Of a DNA stretch of 64,000 bases, positions 9,672-17,947 are shown one piece after another. The stretch spans positions 4,650,001-4,714,000 of the forward strand of contig NZ_CP054690.1 in the NCBI RefSeq assembly GCF_013348805.1, in the 5' to 3' direction. The first letter of the stretch is position 1. Every line of letters starts with the position of its first letter. The position numbers and the translations under genes are program-made. A model generated the notes under the pieces. The model saw only the letters and a list, made by a program, of their open reading frames with translations. It was not told the DNA's origin and did not search any database. This stretch comes from Rhodococcus sp. W8901 (lineage in GTDB: Bacteria > Actinomycetota > Actinomycetes > Mycobacteriales > Mycobacteriaceae).

Positions 9672-11204
9672 ATGTGTAAACCTGGCTCAGCGTTCGCAGC
9701 GGTCATCGCGGCGTCCGCGCTCTTCCTCACCACGGGCGGCACGGCCGCCGCGCAACCACCGTCCACGCCCGCGACCGCATTGCACGCCGAGGGGACGCAA
9801 CTCGTCGACGGCTACGGCCGGACGGTGCTGCTGCACGGTGTCAACAACGTCGACAAGGATGCCCCGTACCTGCCGCCGGGTGAGACCCTCACGTCCCGAG
9901 ACGTGGACATGCTCGTCGAGCACGGCTTCAACACGGTAAGGCTCGGGACCTCATTCGACGCGCTCATGCCCGCCCGGGGGCAGATCGACGACGCCTACCT
10001 CGACCGGATCACCGGAGTGGTCGACGCACTCACCGCGCGCGGCATCCACGTTCTGCTCGACAATCATCAGGACGGGCTCTCGAAGCCGTGGGGCGGCAAC
10101 GGATTCCCCGCGTGGGCGATCGAGTCGCGGCCGGAGGCATGGGAACCGAATCCCGGCTTCCCGCTGTACTACGTGATGCCGAGCATGAATGCCGGCTGGG
10201 ACGAGGTCTGGAACAACACGCACGGCGCGCTCGACTATCTCGGCACCGCGCTCGGCGCACTGGCCGCGCGAGTGGAGGGCAAACCGGGCGTGATGGGCAT
10301 AGAACTCATGAACGAACCCTGGCCCGGCTCGCCGTTCCTGACCTGCTTCCCCAACGGGTGCCCCGACTTCGACCGCAAGTACCAGGGCGCGATGCAGAAG
10401 CTGACGGATGCCGTCCGCGCCGAGAATCCGACGATCCCCGTGTACTGGGAGCCGAACGTCACGTGGAACCAGATGATGCCGTCGAATCTGTTCAACCCGC
10501 CTGTGACACCAGCTGTCGCCGGCCCCGACACGGTCTTCGCGCCGCACGACTACTGCATCCCCAGCCAACTTGCCATCTATCTCGGGCTGCCCGAGGCCCT
10601 GCGCAGCCTCTGCGTCCCACAACAGGACCTCACGTGGTCCCACATCGACGCGATCACTGCGCGCGCCGACATCCCGACCGTGGTCACCGAGTTCGGCGAC
10701 GGCGACGCGACCGTCCTCCGGAACACCCTCGCGCGCGCCGACGAACGCTTCATCGGCTGGCAGTACTGGCATTTCGGGTCGAACAACGTCACCGACCCGT
10801 TCCTCGGCGACGTCGGCCGGCAGCTCGTTCGGACCTACCCGCAGGCCACGGCGGGCGATCCCGGTCGGATGATCTTCGACGCCGACAACGGCGACTTCGC
10901 CTACCGGTACACGCCGCGGGTGGCGACGCGGCCCACCGAGATCTACGTCTCCGACCTGCACTACCCCGACGGCTACGAGGTGCAGGTGGACGGCGGACAC
11001 GTGACGTCCGCGGCCGGTGCCCGCATCGTCACCGTCGCCGCCGACGGCAGTGGACCGGTGACCGTGAAGGTCCACCGGCCCGGGTCGCCGGGGGCCGAGG
11101 TGCCGGACGGGCCGATCAGCACGGGATCGTCGGGCAGCACCGGGTCACTCGGTAGTTCCGGGTCATCCGGCAGCGCCGGGTCATCCAGCAGCGCCGGGTC
11201 CTAG
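9672..11204 (+). CDS. Secreted GH5 endoglycoceramidase-like glycosidase
   Basis: 510 residues. Signal peptide (cleavage after about residue 27, AAA-QP), then a GH5 barrel: HGVNNVDKD, DNHQDGLSKPWGGNG, acid/base Glu215 in NEPWPGS and nucleophile Glu340 in VVTEFGD. The NEPWPG motif and overall order match rhodococcal endoglycosylceramidases, which cut the glycan from ceramide in glycosphingolipids. A C-terminal beta domain (~405-475) is followed by a low-complexity Ser/Gly tail. GAGGG lies before ATG 9672. Substrate (gluco- versus galactosylceramide, or a bacterial glycolipid) cannot be settled by eye. Confidence 0.85.
   Translation: MCKPGSAFAAVIAASALFLTTGGTAAAQPPSTPATALHAEGTQLVDGYGRTVLLHGVNNVDKDAPYLPPGETLTSRDVDMLVEHGFNTVRLGTSFDALMPARGQIDDAYLDRITGVVDALTARGIHVLLDNHQDGLSKPWGGNGFPAWAIESRPEAWEPNPGFPLYYVMPSMNAGWDEVWNNTHGALDYLGTALGALAARVEGKPGVMGIELMNEPWPGSPFLTCFPNGCPDFDRKYQGAMQKLTDAVRAENPTIPVYWEPNVTWNQMMPSNLFNPPVTPAVAGPDTVFAPHDYCIPSQLAIYLGLPEALRSLCVPQQDLTWSHIDAITARADIPTVVTEFGDGDATVLRNTLARADERFIGWQYWHFGSNNVTDPFLGDVGRQLVRTYPQATAGDPGRMIFDADNGDFAYRYTPRVATRPTEIYVSDLHYPDGYEVQVDGGHVTSAAGARIVTVAADGSGPVTVKVHRPGSPGAEVPDGPISTGSSGSTGSLGSSGSSGSAGSSSSAGS
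11124..11201 (+). repeat. 18-base tandem repeats encoding a Ser/Gly tail
   Basis: Four imperfect 18-base units (11124, 11142, 11160, 11178) and a partial fifth, each starting GGGTCA or GGATCG, encode the hexapeptides GSSGST, GSLGSS, GSSGSA and GSSSSA at the very end of the glycosidase. In-frame repeats of this kind can expand and contract by slippage. The tail could be a linker, wall-spanning segment or O-modification site. Confidence 0.85.
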
Positions 11205-11231
11205 CCGCAGCGTCACCGCAGAGAAGACAGC

Positions 11232-11270
11232 GCACCGGGACCGGACCCGCAGACGGTCCGGTCCCGGTGC
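11232..11270. terminator. Bidirectional hairpin terminator
   Basis: A perfect 16-bp stem (GCACCGGGACCGGACC and its complement) with a 7-base loop lies between the converging glycosidase gene (ends 11204) and the metE-like gene (ends 11289). There is no U tract on either strand, as is usual in actinomycetes. Confidence 0.8.
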
Positions 11271-11288
11271 ACTGCTCGATCGGCGCGC

Positions 11289-13577
11289 CTACCCCTGCGC
11301 GGCACGCCGCCGCAAGCGCCGGGCCGCCGCAACCAGGTTGCGCAGCGACGGCTCGAGCTGCCAGTAGTGGCGGGTCTTGAGCCCGCCGTCGGGGTTCGCC
11401 CACAGCCGGTCGAGGTCCACCGATTCGGCGGCCTCGGTGAGCAGGGCGTCGAGTTCGTCGATGTCGGGGATCCGCGCCGAACGGCTCTCGTACACACCGG
11501 GTCCGACGCCGTGCGTGAGCGCCTTCTCCTTGATCGCGTCGAGTACCCAGCCGATCGAACGCGTCGCGACGATCGCGGTGACGTCGGCGTCGAGTCGCTC
11601 GATCGCGTCGACCACCGACCGCTGGCCCGAGTACGTCAGGTGCGTGTGGATCTGCGTTTCCGGCTTGGCACCGCCCGTCGCGAGACGGAACGCGTCGACC
11701 GCCCAGTCCAGGTACTCCTTGCGCCCGGTTTCCCGCAGCGGCAACAGTTCCCGGATGGCCGGCTCGTCGACCTGGATGATCGCGATGCCCGCGGCCTCGA
11801 GGTCGGCGATCTCGTCCCGGATCGCGAGCGCCAACTGGTCCGCGGTCTCGTGCAGCGGCTGGTCCTGGCGCACGAACGAGCGCGCCAGCATCGTGACCGG
11901 ACCGGTGAGCATGCCCTTGACCGGCTTGTCGGTGAGCGACTGCGCGTACGAGATCCACTCCACCGTCATCGGCTCGGGCCGCCGGACGTCGCCGTACAGC
12001 ACCGGCGGGCGCGTGCACCGCGAACCGTACGCCTGCACCCAGCCGTTGTGGGTGAACGCGTAGCCGTCGAGCAACTCCGCGAAGTACTGGATCATGTCGT
12101 TGCGCTCGTGCTCGCCGTGCACGAACACGTCCAGGCCGATGTCCTCCTGCAACGCGATGGTGCGGGCGATCTCGTCCTGGATGCGCTTGTAGTACTCGTC
12201 CCAGCCGAGACGCCCCTGGCCCAGGTCGTAGCGGGCCTGACGGATCGCATCGGTCTGCGGGAACGAGCCCAGTGTGGTCGCGGGCACCGACGGCAGGTTC
12301 AGCCGGGCCTGCTGCGCGACGCGACGCTCCTCGTATGGTGCGCGGACGCGGTGCGCGGACGTGATCGCATTGACCCGCGCCCGGACGTCGTGCTTCTGCT
12401 TGAAGTGCACCGAGGTCGGCTTCTTGCGCCAACGGTCCGACGGACCCTCGGTGAGCGCCTTCGCGAGCGAGACCACCTCGCCGACCTTCTGCTTCGCGAA
12501 GGCGAGGCGGTCGGCGACGTCACCGGGCATGTCGTACTCCATGAGCACGTCGTACGGGACGTGCAGCAGCGAGCACGACGTCGACACGACCAGATCCGGG
12601 ACGACGTCCTTGATCTGGTTGAGGTAGGTCAGGGTGTTGAACCGGTCGACGCGCCACACGTTGCGGCCGTCGACGATGCCGGCGTAGATCCGCTTGCGCC
12701 TGATGCCGGGGATCTTCGCGAGTTCCTCGGCGGTGATGCGGCCGTTGATCAGGTCCAGGCCGAGCGCCTCGACGGGGGTGGCGGCCAGGATCGGCAGCGC
12801 GTCGCCGAGGTGTCCGTACGGTCCGGTGACGAGGATGCGCGGACGCAGCGGGGCGTGTGCGAGCGTCTCGTACGTGCGGCCGAGCGCTGCCAACTCCTCG
12901 GGGGACCGGTCCTCGGTGAAGCACGGCTCGTCGAGCTGGATGCACGTGGCACCGGCCTTGGCGAGCTGCGCGAACAGCTTCTCGTACTGCGGCAGGAGCT
13001 GATCGAGCAGATCGAGGGTCGTGAACCCCTCCTGGGTGGATCCGGGTGCGATCTTCGACAGCAGCAGCAGCGAGATCGGCCCGAGAACCACCGGTCGCAG
13101 CTCGATACCGAGCGCCTTGGCCCGCTCGAACTCGTCGAACAGCGTCTCCGAATGCAGTTCGAAGGTGGTGCGCTCGTCCAGCTCGGGCTGACGGTAGTGG
13201 TAGTTGGTGCCGAAGAAGCGCACCAGCTCGAGCGGCGGGAAGTCGGGCCGGCCGCGAGCCATCGTGAAGTAGAAGTCGAGTGGGTCGAGCTCACCCTGCA
13301 GCGGGGCGAAACGCTCCGGGACCGCACCGAACAGCAGCGCGTTGTCGAGCACGTGGTCGTAGTACGAGAACGTGTTGCCGGGAACCTGCGTCAGCCCGGT
13401 GGCGGCCAGCTCGCTCCACGTCTGCTCCTGCAGTTCCTGTGCGACGGAGACGAGTTCGGCCTTGGTGCCGGTCCCGTGCCAGTAGGCCTCGAGGGCCCGC
13501 TTGAGCTCGCGACGGGGCCCGATGCGGGGGTATCCGAGGACGCTGGATCCGTACCCGGCGGTGTTTGCGGCGGACAT
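11289..13577 (-). CDS. metE: MetE-like methionine synthase homologue lacking zinc ligands
   Basis: 762 residues, full length for cobalamin-independent methionine synthase, with both barrels: N-terminal GYPRIGPRRELKRALE and C-terminal GSFPQTDAIR, HGEHERNDMIQYF, IQVDEPAIRE. However, the zinc site is broken. Where E. coli MetE has His641, Cys643, Glu665 and Cys726, this protein keeps the His (646) but has Thr648 (HTHLTYS), Val670 (AIVATRS) and Gly731 (NPDGGLKTR). The usual DIHSP segment is ESRSA. Homocysteine activation by zinc is therefore unlikely; it may be a paralogue with another role or be inactive. Start ATG 13577 follows GAAGGGAAAGG. It is third on the strand after aceA and fadB2, behind a strong hairpin. 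Confidence 0.88.
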   Translation of the reverse strand: MSAANTAGYGSSVLGYPRIGPRRELKRALEAYWHGTGTKAELVSVAQELQEQTWSELAATGLTQVPGNTFSYYDHVLDNALLFGAVPERFAPLQGELDPLDFYFTMARGRPDFPPLELVRFFGTNYHYRQPELDERTTFELHSETLFDEFERAKALGIELRPVVLGPISLLLLSKIAPGSTQEGFTTLDLLDQLLPQYEKLFAQLAKAGATCIQLDEPCFTEDRSPEELAALGRTYETLAHAPLRPRILVTGPYGHLGDALPILAATPVEALGLDLINGRITAEELAKIPGIRRKRIYAGIVDGRNVWRVDRFNTLTYLNQIKDVVPDLVVSTSCSLLHVPYDVLMEYDMPGDVADRLAFAKQKVGEVVSLAKALTEGPSDRWRKKPTSVHFKQKHDVRARVNAITSAHRVRAPYEERRVAQQARLNLPSVPATTLGSFPQTDAIRQARYDLGQGRLGWDEYYKRIQDEIARTIALQEDIGLDVFVHGEHERNDMIQYFAELLDGYAFTHNGWVQAYGSRCTRPPVLYGDVRRPEPMTVEWISYAQSLTDKPVKGMLTGPVTMLARSFVRQDQPLHETADQLALAIRDEIADLEAAGIAIIQVDEPAIRELLPLRETGRKEYLDWAVDAFRLATGGAKPETQIHTHLTYSGQRSVVDAIERLDADVTAIVATRSIGWVLDAIKEKALTHGVGPGVYESRSARIPDIDELDALLTEAAESVDLDRLWANPDGGLKTRHYWQLEPSLRNLVAAARRLRRRAAQG

Positions 13578-13608
13578 GCGGATCGACCTTTCCCTTCAAG
13601 CACCTTGC

Positions 13609-13656
13609 GCCCGTACGCCTTTTCCGCTGCCGAGAGTGCGGAGAAGGCGCACGGGC
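13609..13656 (-). promoter_or_regulatory. Long hairpin in the leader of the metE-like gene
   Basis: A 19-bp stem (one wobble, one mismatch) with a 10-base loop: GCCCGTGCGCC... pairs with ...GGCGTACGGGC in the minus-strand RNA. It lies between the fadB2 stop (13693) and the metE-like start (13577). No U tract follows. It may terminate the upstream transcript or act as an attenuator. It is too short for a cobalamin riboswitch. Confidence 0.6.
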
Positions 13657-13692
13657 GCCGAGGAGCGGGCTGGTGTTGCCGTAAAGTGCTGT

Positions 13693-14589
13693 CTAGCTTG
13701 CCTTTTTGGTGACACGGCCGTTGTCGGCGTATTCGTAGAAGCCGGCACCCGACTTCTTGCCGACGAGCCCTGCCTCGACCATCCGCAGCAGCAGTGGCGG
13801 GGCCGAGTACAGCGGCTCCTTGAACTCCTCGTACATCGAGTCGGCGATCGACTTGACGGTGTCAAGTCCCACCAGATCGGTCAGCGCGAGCGGACCCATC
13901 GGGTGCGCACATCCGAGCACCATCGCCTTGTCGACGTCTTCCTTGGTGGCGAAGCCGGACTCCACCATGCGGATCGCGGAGAGCAGGTACGGCACCAGCA
14001 GGGCGTTGACGACGAAACCGGAACGGTCCGCCGAACGCACGACCTGCTTGCCGAGCAGCTCACTCGCGAACGCCTCCGCTCGCTCCGACACCGCGGGGCT
14101 GGTCTTGAGCGTGGTGACCAGCTCGACGAGCGGAAGGACGGGCACCGGGTTGAAGAAGTGCATGCCGATCACACGCTCCGGCGCCTTGGTGGCGATACCC
14201 AGCTTCATGATCGGGATGGACGACGTGTTCGACGCGAGCACCGCGTCCGGGTCCGTCACGATCGAGTCGAGTTCGGTGAAGATCTCACTCTTGATCTTCT
14301 CGTCCTCGACGACGGCCTCCACTACGAGCTGCCGGTCGGCGAAGTCGCCGAGATCGGAGGTGAAGCGCAGCCGCCAGGCGGCCTGCTCCCGCTCCCGCTC
14401 GGTGATCTTGCCACTGCTCACTCCGCGATCGAGCGAGCGCAGGATGCGCGAGCGTCCTGCCGCCGCGAGTTCGCGGGTCTGCTCGAACACCAGCACGTCG
14501 ACGTGTGCACGGGCGCACACCTCGGCGATTCCGGAACCCATGATGCCGGCGCCGATCACGCCGACGCGCTGAATCTTTTCGCTGGTCAC
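13693..14589 (-). CDS. fadB2: 3-hydroxybutyryl-CoA dehydrogenase
   Basis: 298 residues. Rossmann motif GVIGAGIMGSGIAE (8-21), substrate/catalytic segments VLASNTSSIP and GMHFFNPVPVLPLVE, and the C-terminal helical domain (GFVVNALLVPYLL, DKAMVLGCAHPMGPLAL). It oxidises (S)-3-hydroxybutyryl-CoA to acetoacetyl-CoA or the reverse, in fatty-acid and butyrate metabolism. GTG start at 14589 with AAAAGGAGCT just upstream. It lies downstream of aceA on the same strand, as icl1-fadB2 do in M. tuberculosis, which fits joint use on fatty acids. Confidence 0.93.
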   Translation of the reverse strand: MTSEKIQRVGVIGAGIMGSGIAEVCARAHVDVLVFEQTRELAAAGRSRILRSLDRGVSSGKITEREREQAAWRLRFTSDLGDFADRQLVVEAVVEDEKIKSEIFTELDSIVTDPDAVLASNTSSIPIMKLGIATKAPERVIGMHFFNPVPVLPLVELVTTLKTSPAVSERAEAFASELLGKQVVRSADRSGFVVNALLVPYLLSAIRMVESGFATKEDVDKAMVLGCAHPMGPLALTDLVGLDTVKSIADSMYEEFKEPLYSAPPLLLRMVEAGLVGKKSGAGFYEYADNGRVTKKAS

Positions 14590-14626
14590 GTCAGCTCCTT
14601 TTCGGATAGTGGAGGTCGGGTCCCTC

Positions 14627-14666
14627 GGGAGGGATCAGCGTGGAGGACACCCCGCCGATCCCTCCC
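14627..14666 (-). terminator. Hairpin after aceA
   Basis: GGGAGGGATC and its exact complement GATCCCTCCC (10 bp, 20-base loop) lie between the aceA stop and the fadB2 start. It could reduce read-through or stabilise the abundant aceA mRNA. No U tract. Confidence 0.5.
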
Positions 14667-14679
14667 TCGGGGCGAGGGC

Positions 14680-15969
14680 CTAGTGGAACTGGCCCTCTTC
14701 GGTGGAGCCCTTCAGGGCAGCCGTGGAGGTGTTCGGGTCGACCGTGGTGGCGATGCTGTCGAAGTAGCCGGCGCCGACCTCACGCTGGTGCTTGATGGCG
14801 GTGAAGCCGCGCTCCTCGGCAGCCTTGAACTCGCGCTCCTGCAGGTCGACGAAGGCGGTCATGCCCTCGCGGGCGTAGCCGTGAGCCAGGTCGAACATGC
14901 CGTAGTTGAGCGAGTGGAAGCCGGCCAGCGTGATGAACTGGAACTTGAAGCCCATCGCGCCGAGCTCCTTCTGGAACTTCGCGATGGTCGAGTCGTCCAG
15001 GTGCGCCTTCCAGTTGAAAGACGGCGAGCAGTTGTAGGCGAGCAGCTGGTCCGGGAACTCGCTGCGGACGGCCTCGGCGAACTTCTTCGCGACCTCGAGG
15101 TCCGGCACACCGGTCTCCATCCAGATGAGGTCGGAGTACGGGGCGTAGGCCTTGGCGCGAGCGATGCAGGGCTCGATGCCGTTCTTGACGCCGTAGAAGC
15201 CCTCGGCCGTGCGGGTGCCGTCGAGGAACTCGCGGTCACGCTCGTCGACGTCGGAGGTCAGCAGCGTGGCGGCCTCGGCGTCGGTGCGGGCGATGACGAC
15301 CGTCGGGACGTCGGCGACGTCGGCCGCGAGACGAGCCGAGGTCAGGGTGCGGATGTGCTGCTGGGTGGGGATGAGCACCTTGCCACCGAGGTGGCCGCAC
15401 TTCTTCTCCGACGCGAGCTGGTCCTCCCAGTGCGAACCGGCGACACCGGCCGCGATCATGGCCTTCTGCAGCTCGTAGACGTTGAGCGCGCCACCGAAGC
15501 CGGCCTCGCCGTCCGCGACGATCGGAGCGAGCCAGTTGTCGACCGAGGTGTCACCCTCGACCTTGGCGATCTCGTCGGCGCGCAGCAGCGCGTTGTTGAT
15601 GCGGCGGACGACCTGCGGCACGGAGTTGGCCGGGTACAGGCTCTGGTCCGGGTAGGTGTGGCCGGAGAGGTTCGCGTCGCCGGCGACCTGCCACCCGGAG
15701 AGGTAGATGGCCTTGAGGCCCGCACGGACCTGCTGGACCGCCTGGTTGCCGGTGAGGGCGCCCAGCGAGTTGATGTAGTCCTCGTTGTTCACGAGATCCC
15801 AGAGGATCTCGGAGCCGCGGCGGGCGAGGGTGGCCTCTTCGACCACGGTGCCCTGGAGCTTGACGACCTGCTCCGCGGTGTAGTTGCGGGTGACGCCCTT
15901 CCAGCGCGGGTTGGTGTCCCAGTCCTGCTGGATCTGCTCGGCGGTCTTCGGAGTACCGGTCGTCGACAT
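14680..15969 (-). CDS. aceA: Isocitrate lyase
   Basis: 429 residues, matching the ~428-residue mycobacterial Icl1. Contains the catalytic loop [46 protein letters not shown] and [13 protein letters not shown]. It cleaves isocitrate to succinate and glyoxylate, the first step of the glyoxylate shunt needed for growth on acetate or fatty acids. ATG 15969 is chosen from family alignment ([17 protein letters not shown]) with GGAG upstream. A RamB-like site lies about 155 bases upstream, and the regulator gene itself is 5 kb away. Confidence 0.96.
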   Translation of the reverse strand: MSTTGTPKTAEQIQQDWDTNPRWKGVTRNYTAEQVVKLQGTVVEEATLARRGSEILWDLVNNEDYINSLGALTGNQAVQQVRAGLKAIYLSGWQVAGDANLSGHTYPDQSLYPANSVPQVVRRINNALLRADEIAKVEGDTSVDNWLAPIVADGEAGFGGALNVYELQKAMIAAGVAGSHWEDQLASEKKCGHLGGKVLIPTQQHIRTLTSARLAADVADVPTVVIARTDAEAATLLTSDVDERDREFLDGTRTAEGFYGVKNGIEPCIARAKAYAPYSDLIWMETGVPDLEVAKKFAEAVRSEFPDQLLAYNCSPSFNWKAHLDDSTIAKFQKELGAMGFKFQFITLAGFHSLNYGMFDLAHGYAREGMTAFVDLQEREFKAAEERGFTAIKHQREVGAGYFDSIATTVDPNTSTAALKGSTEEGQFH

Positions 15970-16124
15970 CGAAAGCTCCACTTCTTCTCTGCTGCTTTGC
16001 CCGGTACGGATGTACTGCTTCACATCGTTGCCAGGCCGTTCGGATGTACAAACCGACAATGACACAGACGAAAACCGCCGTCTACCTGTTGCTAATGCCA
16101 ATCTTCGCTAGCTTTTCATTTCAA

Positions 16125-16136
16125 TCTGCAAAGCTT
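16125..16136 (-). promoter_or_regulatory. Putative RamB operator of aceA
   Basis: Minus strand AAGCTTTGCAGA; it matches the corynebacterial RamB motif as I recall it (AA[A/G]CTTTGCAAA) at all but one position. The ramB leader has AACCTTTGCACG, sharing the CTTTGCA core. RamB is known to control isocitrate lyase genes in Corynebacterium and Mycobacterium. Confidence 0.55.
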
Positions 16137-16394
16137 GCTAATTTTTGCAGAGCCAAGCAGTTGCTTGGGTTACCGCCGAGTAGGTACCGAAAGTTACCCG
16201 CAAGTAGGCATCTACCTCGGGGTTCGCCGGCGATTCCCGGCGGCAAGCGGAACGTGAAATCGGACACGTGGGCACCGACACAGACGGACGTCCCCGGCCG
16301 GGTTGCGAAGGATCCTGTGAGGGCAATCACAGGGTTGCGAAGATGTTCCGTACGTCGGAACGATCGAAAACGAGGGTTACAGATACTTTTCCGA

Positions 16395-16426
16395 GGGGGT
16401 CCGTGGGGTCGGTGGGGCCGGTGGGG
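16395..16426 (+). repeat. G-quadruplex-type 9-base repeat
   Basis: Four G runs (G5, G4, G4, G4) separated by exactly five bases each, built from 9-base units such as GGGGTCCGT, GGGGTCGGT and GGGGCCGGT. This satisfies the usual quadruplex pattern on the plus strand. It is flanked by CGAGGG and CCCTCG, which could also pair as a stem. Confidence 0.7.
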
Positions 16427-16439
16427 AGCCCTCGAGGCC

Positions 16440-17279
16440 CTAGCGACCCGGTTCGCTGCCGACGATCGCAACTCTTGCGAAGCCGTAGCGGGCGTCGAGC
16501 GGCCTCGCCGACGGCGTCATCTCGTAGGCGTGGGGTCCGAACTCGGCACATTCGATGACGGCCGACCCCGACACGATCGGCGACAGGCGGGTCACCTTCC
16601 ACCGGGTGTGGACGAGTTCGCCGGTATCCGCCGTGTCGGCGCCGGAGGCCGCGGCGTTCCGCAGAATCAACTGTTCGTTCCAGCTCTGGTGGGCGAGCCA
16701 ATCGGGCGTCAACTGCGTCCTCTGCGATCCGCAGTCGGCGAGATCGACGGTGCCGACGATTCCTCGGCCGCCGCCGTCAGCCGGAGCGATCGCGAAACCC
16801 ATCCCGCCGACACCGTTGACGAGCTCGAGTTGGGCCTGCGGAATGCTCGGCAGCCGGAAGATGTCCTGGCCCGCCTGATCCTCGATCGGCGTGCCGGCGA
16901 GGATGTCGGACGTGTAGGCGCTCTCCTCCCGGCTCCCGGGGTGGAGACAGCTGCACGACAGCCCGGCGAACAGGCGACCGAACGGGTCCTCGACGTCGTT
17001 CGAGTCGGTGGACAGCGGATCGACGATCCACACCGCGATCCGAGGCCGCTCCGGGACGATCAACGGTTCGGGCAGCAGCGCCCGTGCGAAACGCCGGTTG
17101 ATGTCAGTGGTCAGAACGAGCCAGCGGGCCGTCACCGACGCCGCGCTGAGCTCCCCCGCCTCGTCGCCCGCTCCCGCCGCAGAGTCTGTCGGCGTGATGT
17201 CGTCCTCGCAGAACGGCGGGGCAAGGAGCGTCGGCTGGGCGAGCCCGCTCGGCGAGCGGCGCTTCGAGGTAAAGATCAT
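16440..17279 (-). CDS. Hypothetical protein
   Basis: 279 residues starting MIFTSKRRSPSGLAQ. Soluble, mixed composition, no signal peptide or membrane segment, no motif that I recognise; segments such as RIAVWIVDPLSTDSNDVEDPFG and WLAHQSWNEQLILRNAA look like a folded domain rather than a frame shadow, and third codon positions are G/C-rich. Start ATG 17279 has a weak GAGG upstream; a longer in-frame form is possible. The opposite-strand open frame is Arg/Pro-rich and rejected. It stands alone, with gaps on both sides. Confidence 0.65.
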   Translation of the reverse strand: MIFTSKRRSPSGLAQPTLLAPPFCEDDITPTDSAAGAGDEAGELSAASVTARWLVLTTDINRRFARALLPEPLIVPERPRIAVWIVDPLSTDSNDVEDPFGRLFAGLSCSCLHPGSREESAYTSDILAGTPIEDQAGQDIFRLPSIPQAQLELVNGVGGMGFAIAPADGGGRGIVGTVDLADCGSQRTQLTPDWLAHQSWNEQLILRNAAASGADTADTGELVHTRWKVTRLSPIVSGSAVIECAEFGPHAYEMTPSARPLDARYGFARVAIVGSEPGR

Positions 17280-17553
17280 CGTGACCTCAGACGAACCTGG
17301 TCGAGTGGCGGTCCCGCATCTGTGGAACCTCGGCCTCCGGACAGGGAGCAGCACACGCCCTGTTCAACGGGGGCGAACGTGAGCCGGCGACGCCCGTCGT
17401 GCGGCAGGCGTCCACATCGTTCCGCTCGGGACGTGCAGGCCCTCCCCGCGCGACCCAAACTGCCTCGCAACCAATGCTTTACGAAAACGTGCATTTGGCT
17501 GTCGCCCAGCATTTTCCAGGATCACCGAGATGTCAAGACTTGTTCCTGAAACG

Positions 17554-17838
17554 TCATAATCGGTCTGTTCGGGAGTCCCGGTCCGGTTTGTTCGGTTGCG
17601 CCGCGAGCGGGGTGTCCCCACGCCGAGCGGACGGCCCGGTCACGGCGCCGAAAGGTCGCTCGTCACGGATGTACCAGACCACCCACGTCACCGGGAAGAA
17701 CAACCCGGACCCCGCCGCCGGAATCGGTCGTTGTCCGCGTCGGTGCGCGCCCGTCGACGTCAACCCGGCGAAGACGAGCCAGACGACGACTACGACGCCT
17801 GCCGCCGCCACCACACCTACAACCCCCGGAGCTCCCAT
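17554..17838 (-). CDS. Small membrane protein, unknown
   Basis: 94 residues: a very hydrophobic N-terminal helix (about 4-25, Val/Ala-rich) and a second one around 45-57 (GLFFPVTWVVWYIRDE), then a polar Arg/Pro-rich tail. The FPVTWVVWYIRDE motif looks like a conserved core. ATG 17838 is preceded by AGGGTGGG. The last ~30 residues may be poorly conserved. Function unknown. Confidence 0.55.
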   Translation of the reverse strand: MGAPGVVGVVAAAGVVVVVWLVFAGLTSTGAHRRGQRPIPAAGSGLFFPVTWVVWYIRDERPFGAVTGPSARRGDTPLAAQPNKPDRDSRTDRL

Positions 17839-17947
17839 GCGCCCACCCTACGAGTCTCCGCGAAGAAAAGTTGTCGAGTGATGTCGAAAGGCGGCGTCGT
17901 GCTCCGAGGTAGCAGCGAATGACGAGATACGAGGAGAGGAAAGAACG

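Larger units (their letters stand above)
15970..16439. promoter_or_regulatory. aceA upstream region with RamB-like sites and a G-rich tract
   Basis: A 470-base stretch without a gene. The part next to aceA (about 16050-16180) is clearly more AT-rich than the surroundings, as expected for a promoter. It holds the RamB-like site at 16125-16136 and a weaker copy (TTTGCAGAGCC, 16144-16154). The far end carries the G-run repeat at 16395-16426. No start codon with a ribosome site and sensible codon use was seen. Confidence 0.65.

Noticed and set aside
13578-13692. Possible cobalamin or SAM riboswitch before the metE-like gene
   Set aside because: Only 115 bases, dominated by one hairpin; I could not find the conserved B12-box or a SAM-aptamer core.
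11367-16062. Very long plus-strand open frames (781 and 853 codons) opposite metE, fadB2 and aceA
   Set aside because: Val/Asp/Arg-rich sequences typical of the complement of high-GC genes; the minus-strand genes carry clear family motifs.
16044-17549. 501-codon plus-strand frame opposite the hypothetical gene
   Set aside because: Arg/Pro-rich with atypical codon use; the minus-strand frame reads like a folded protein.
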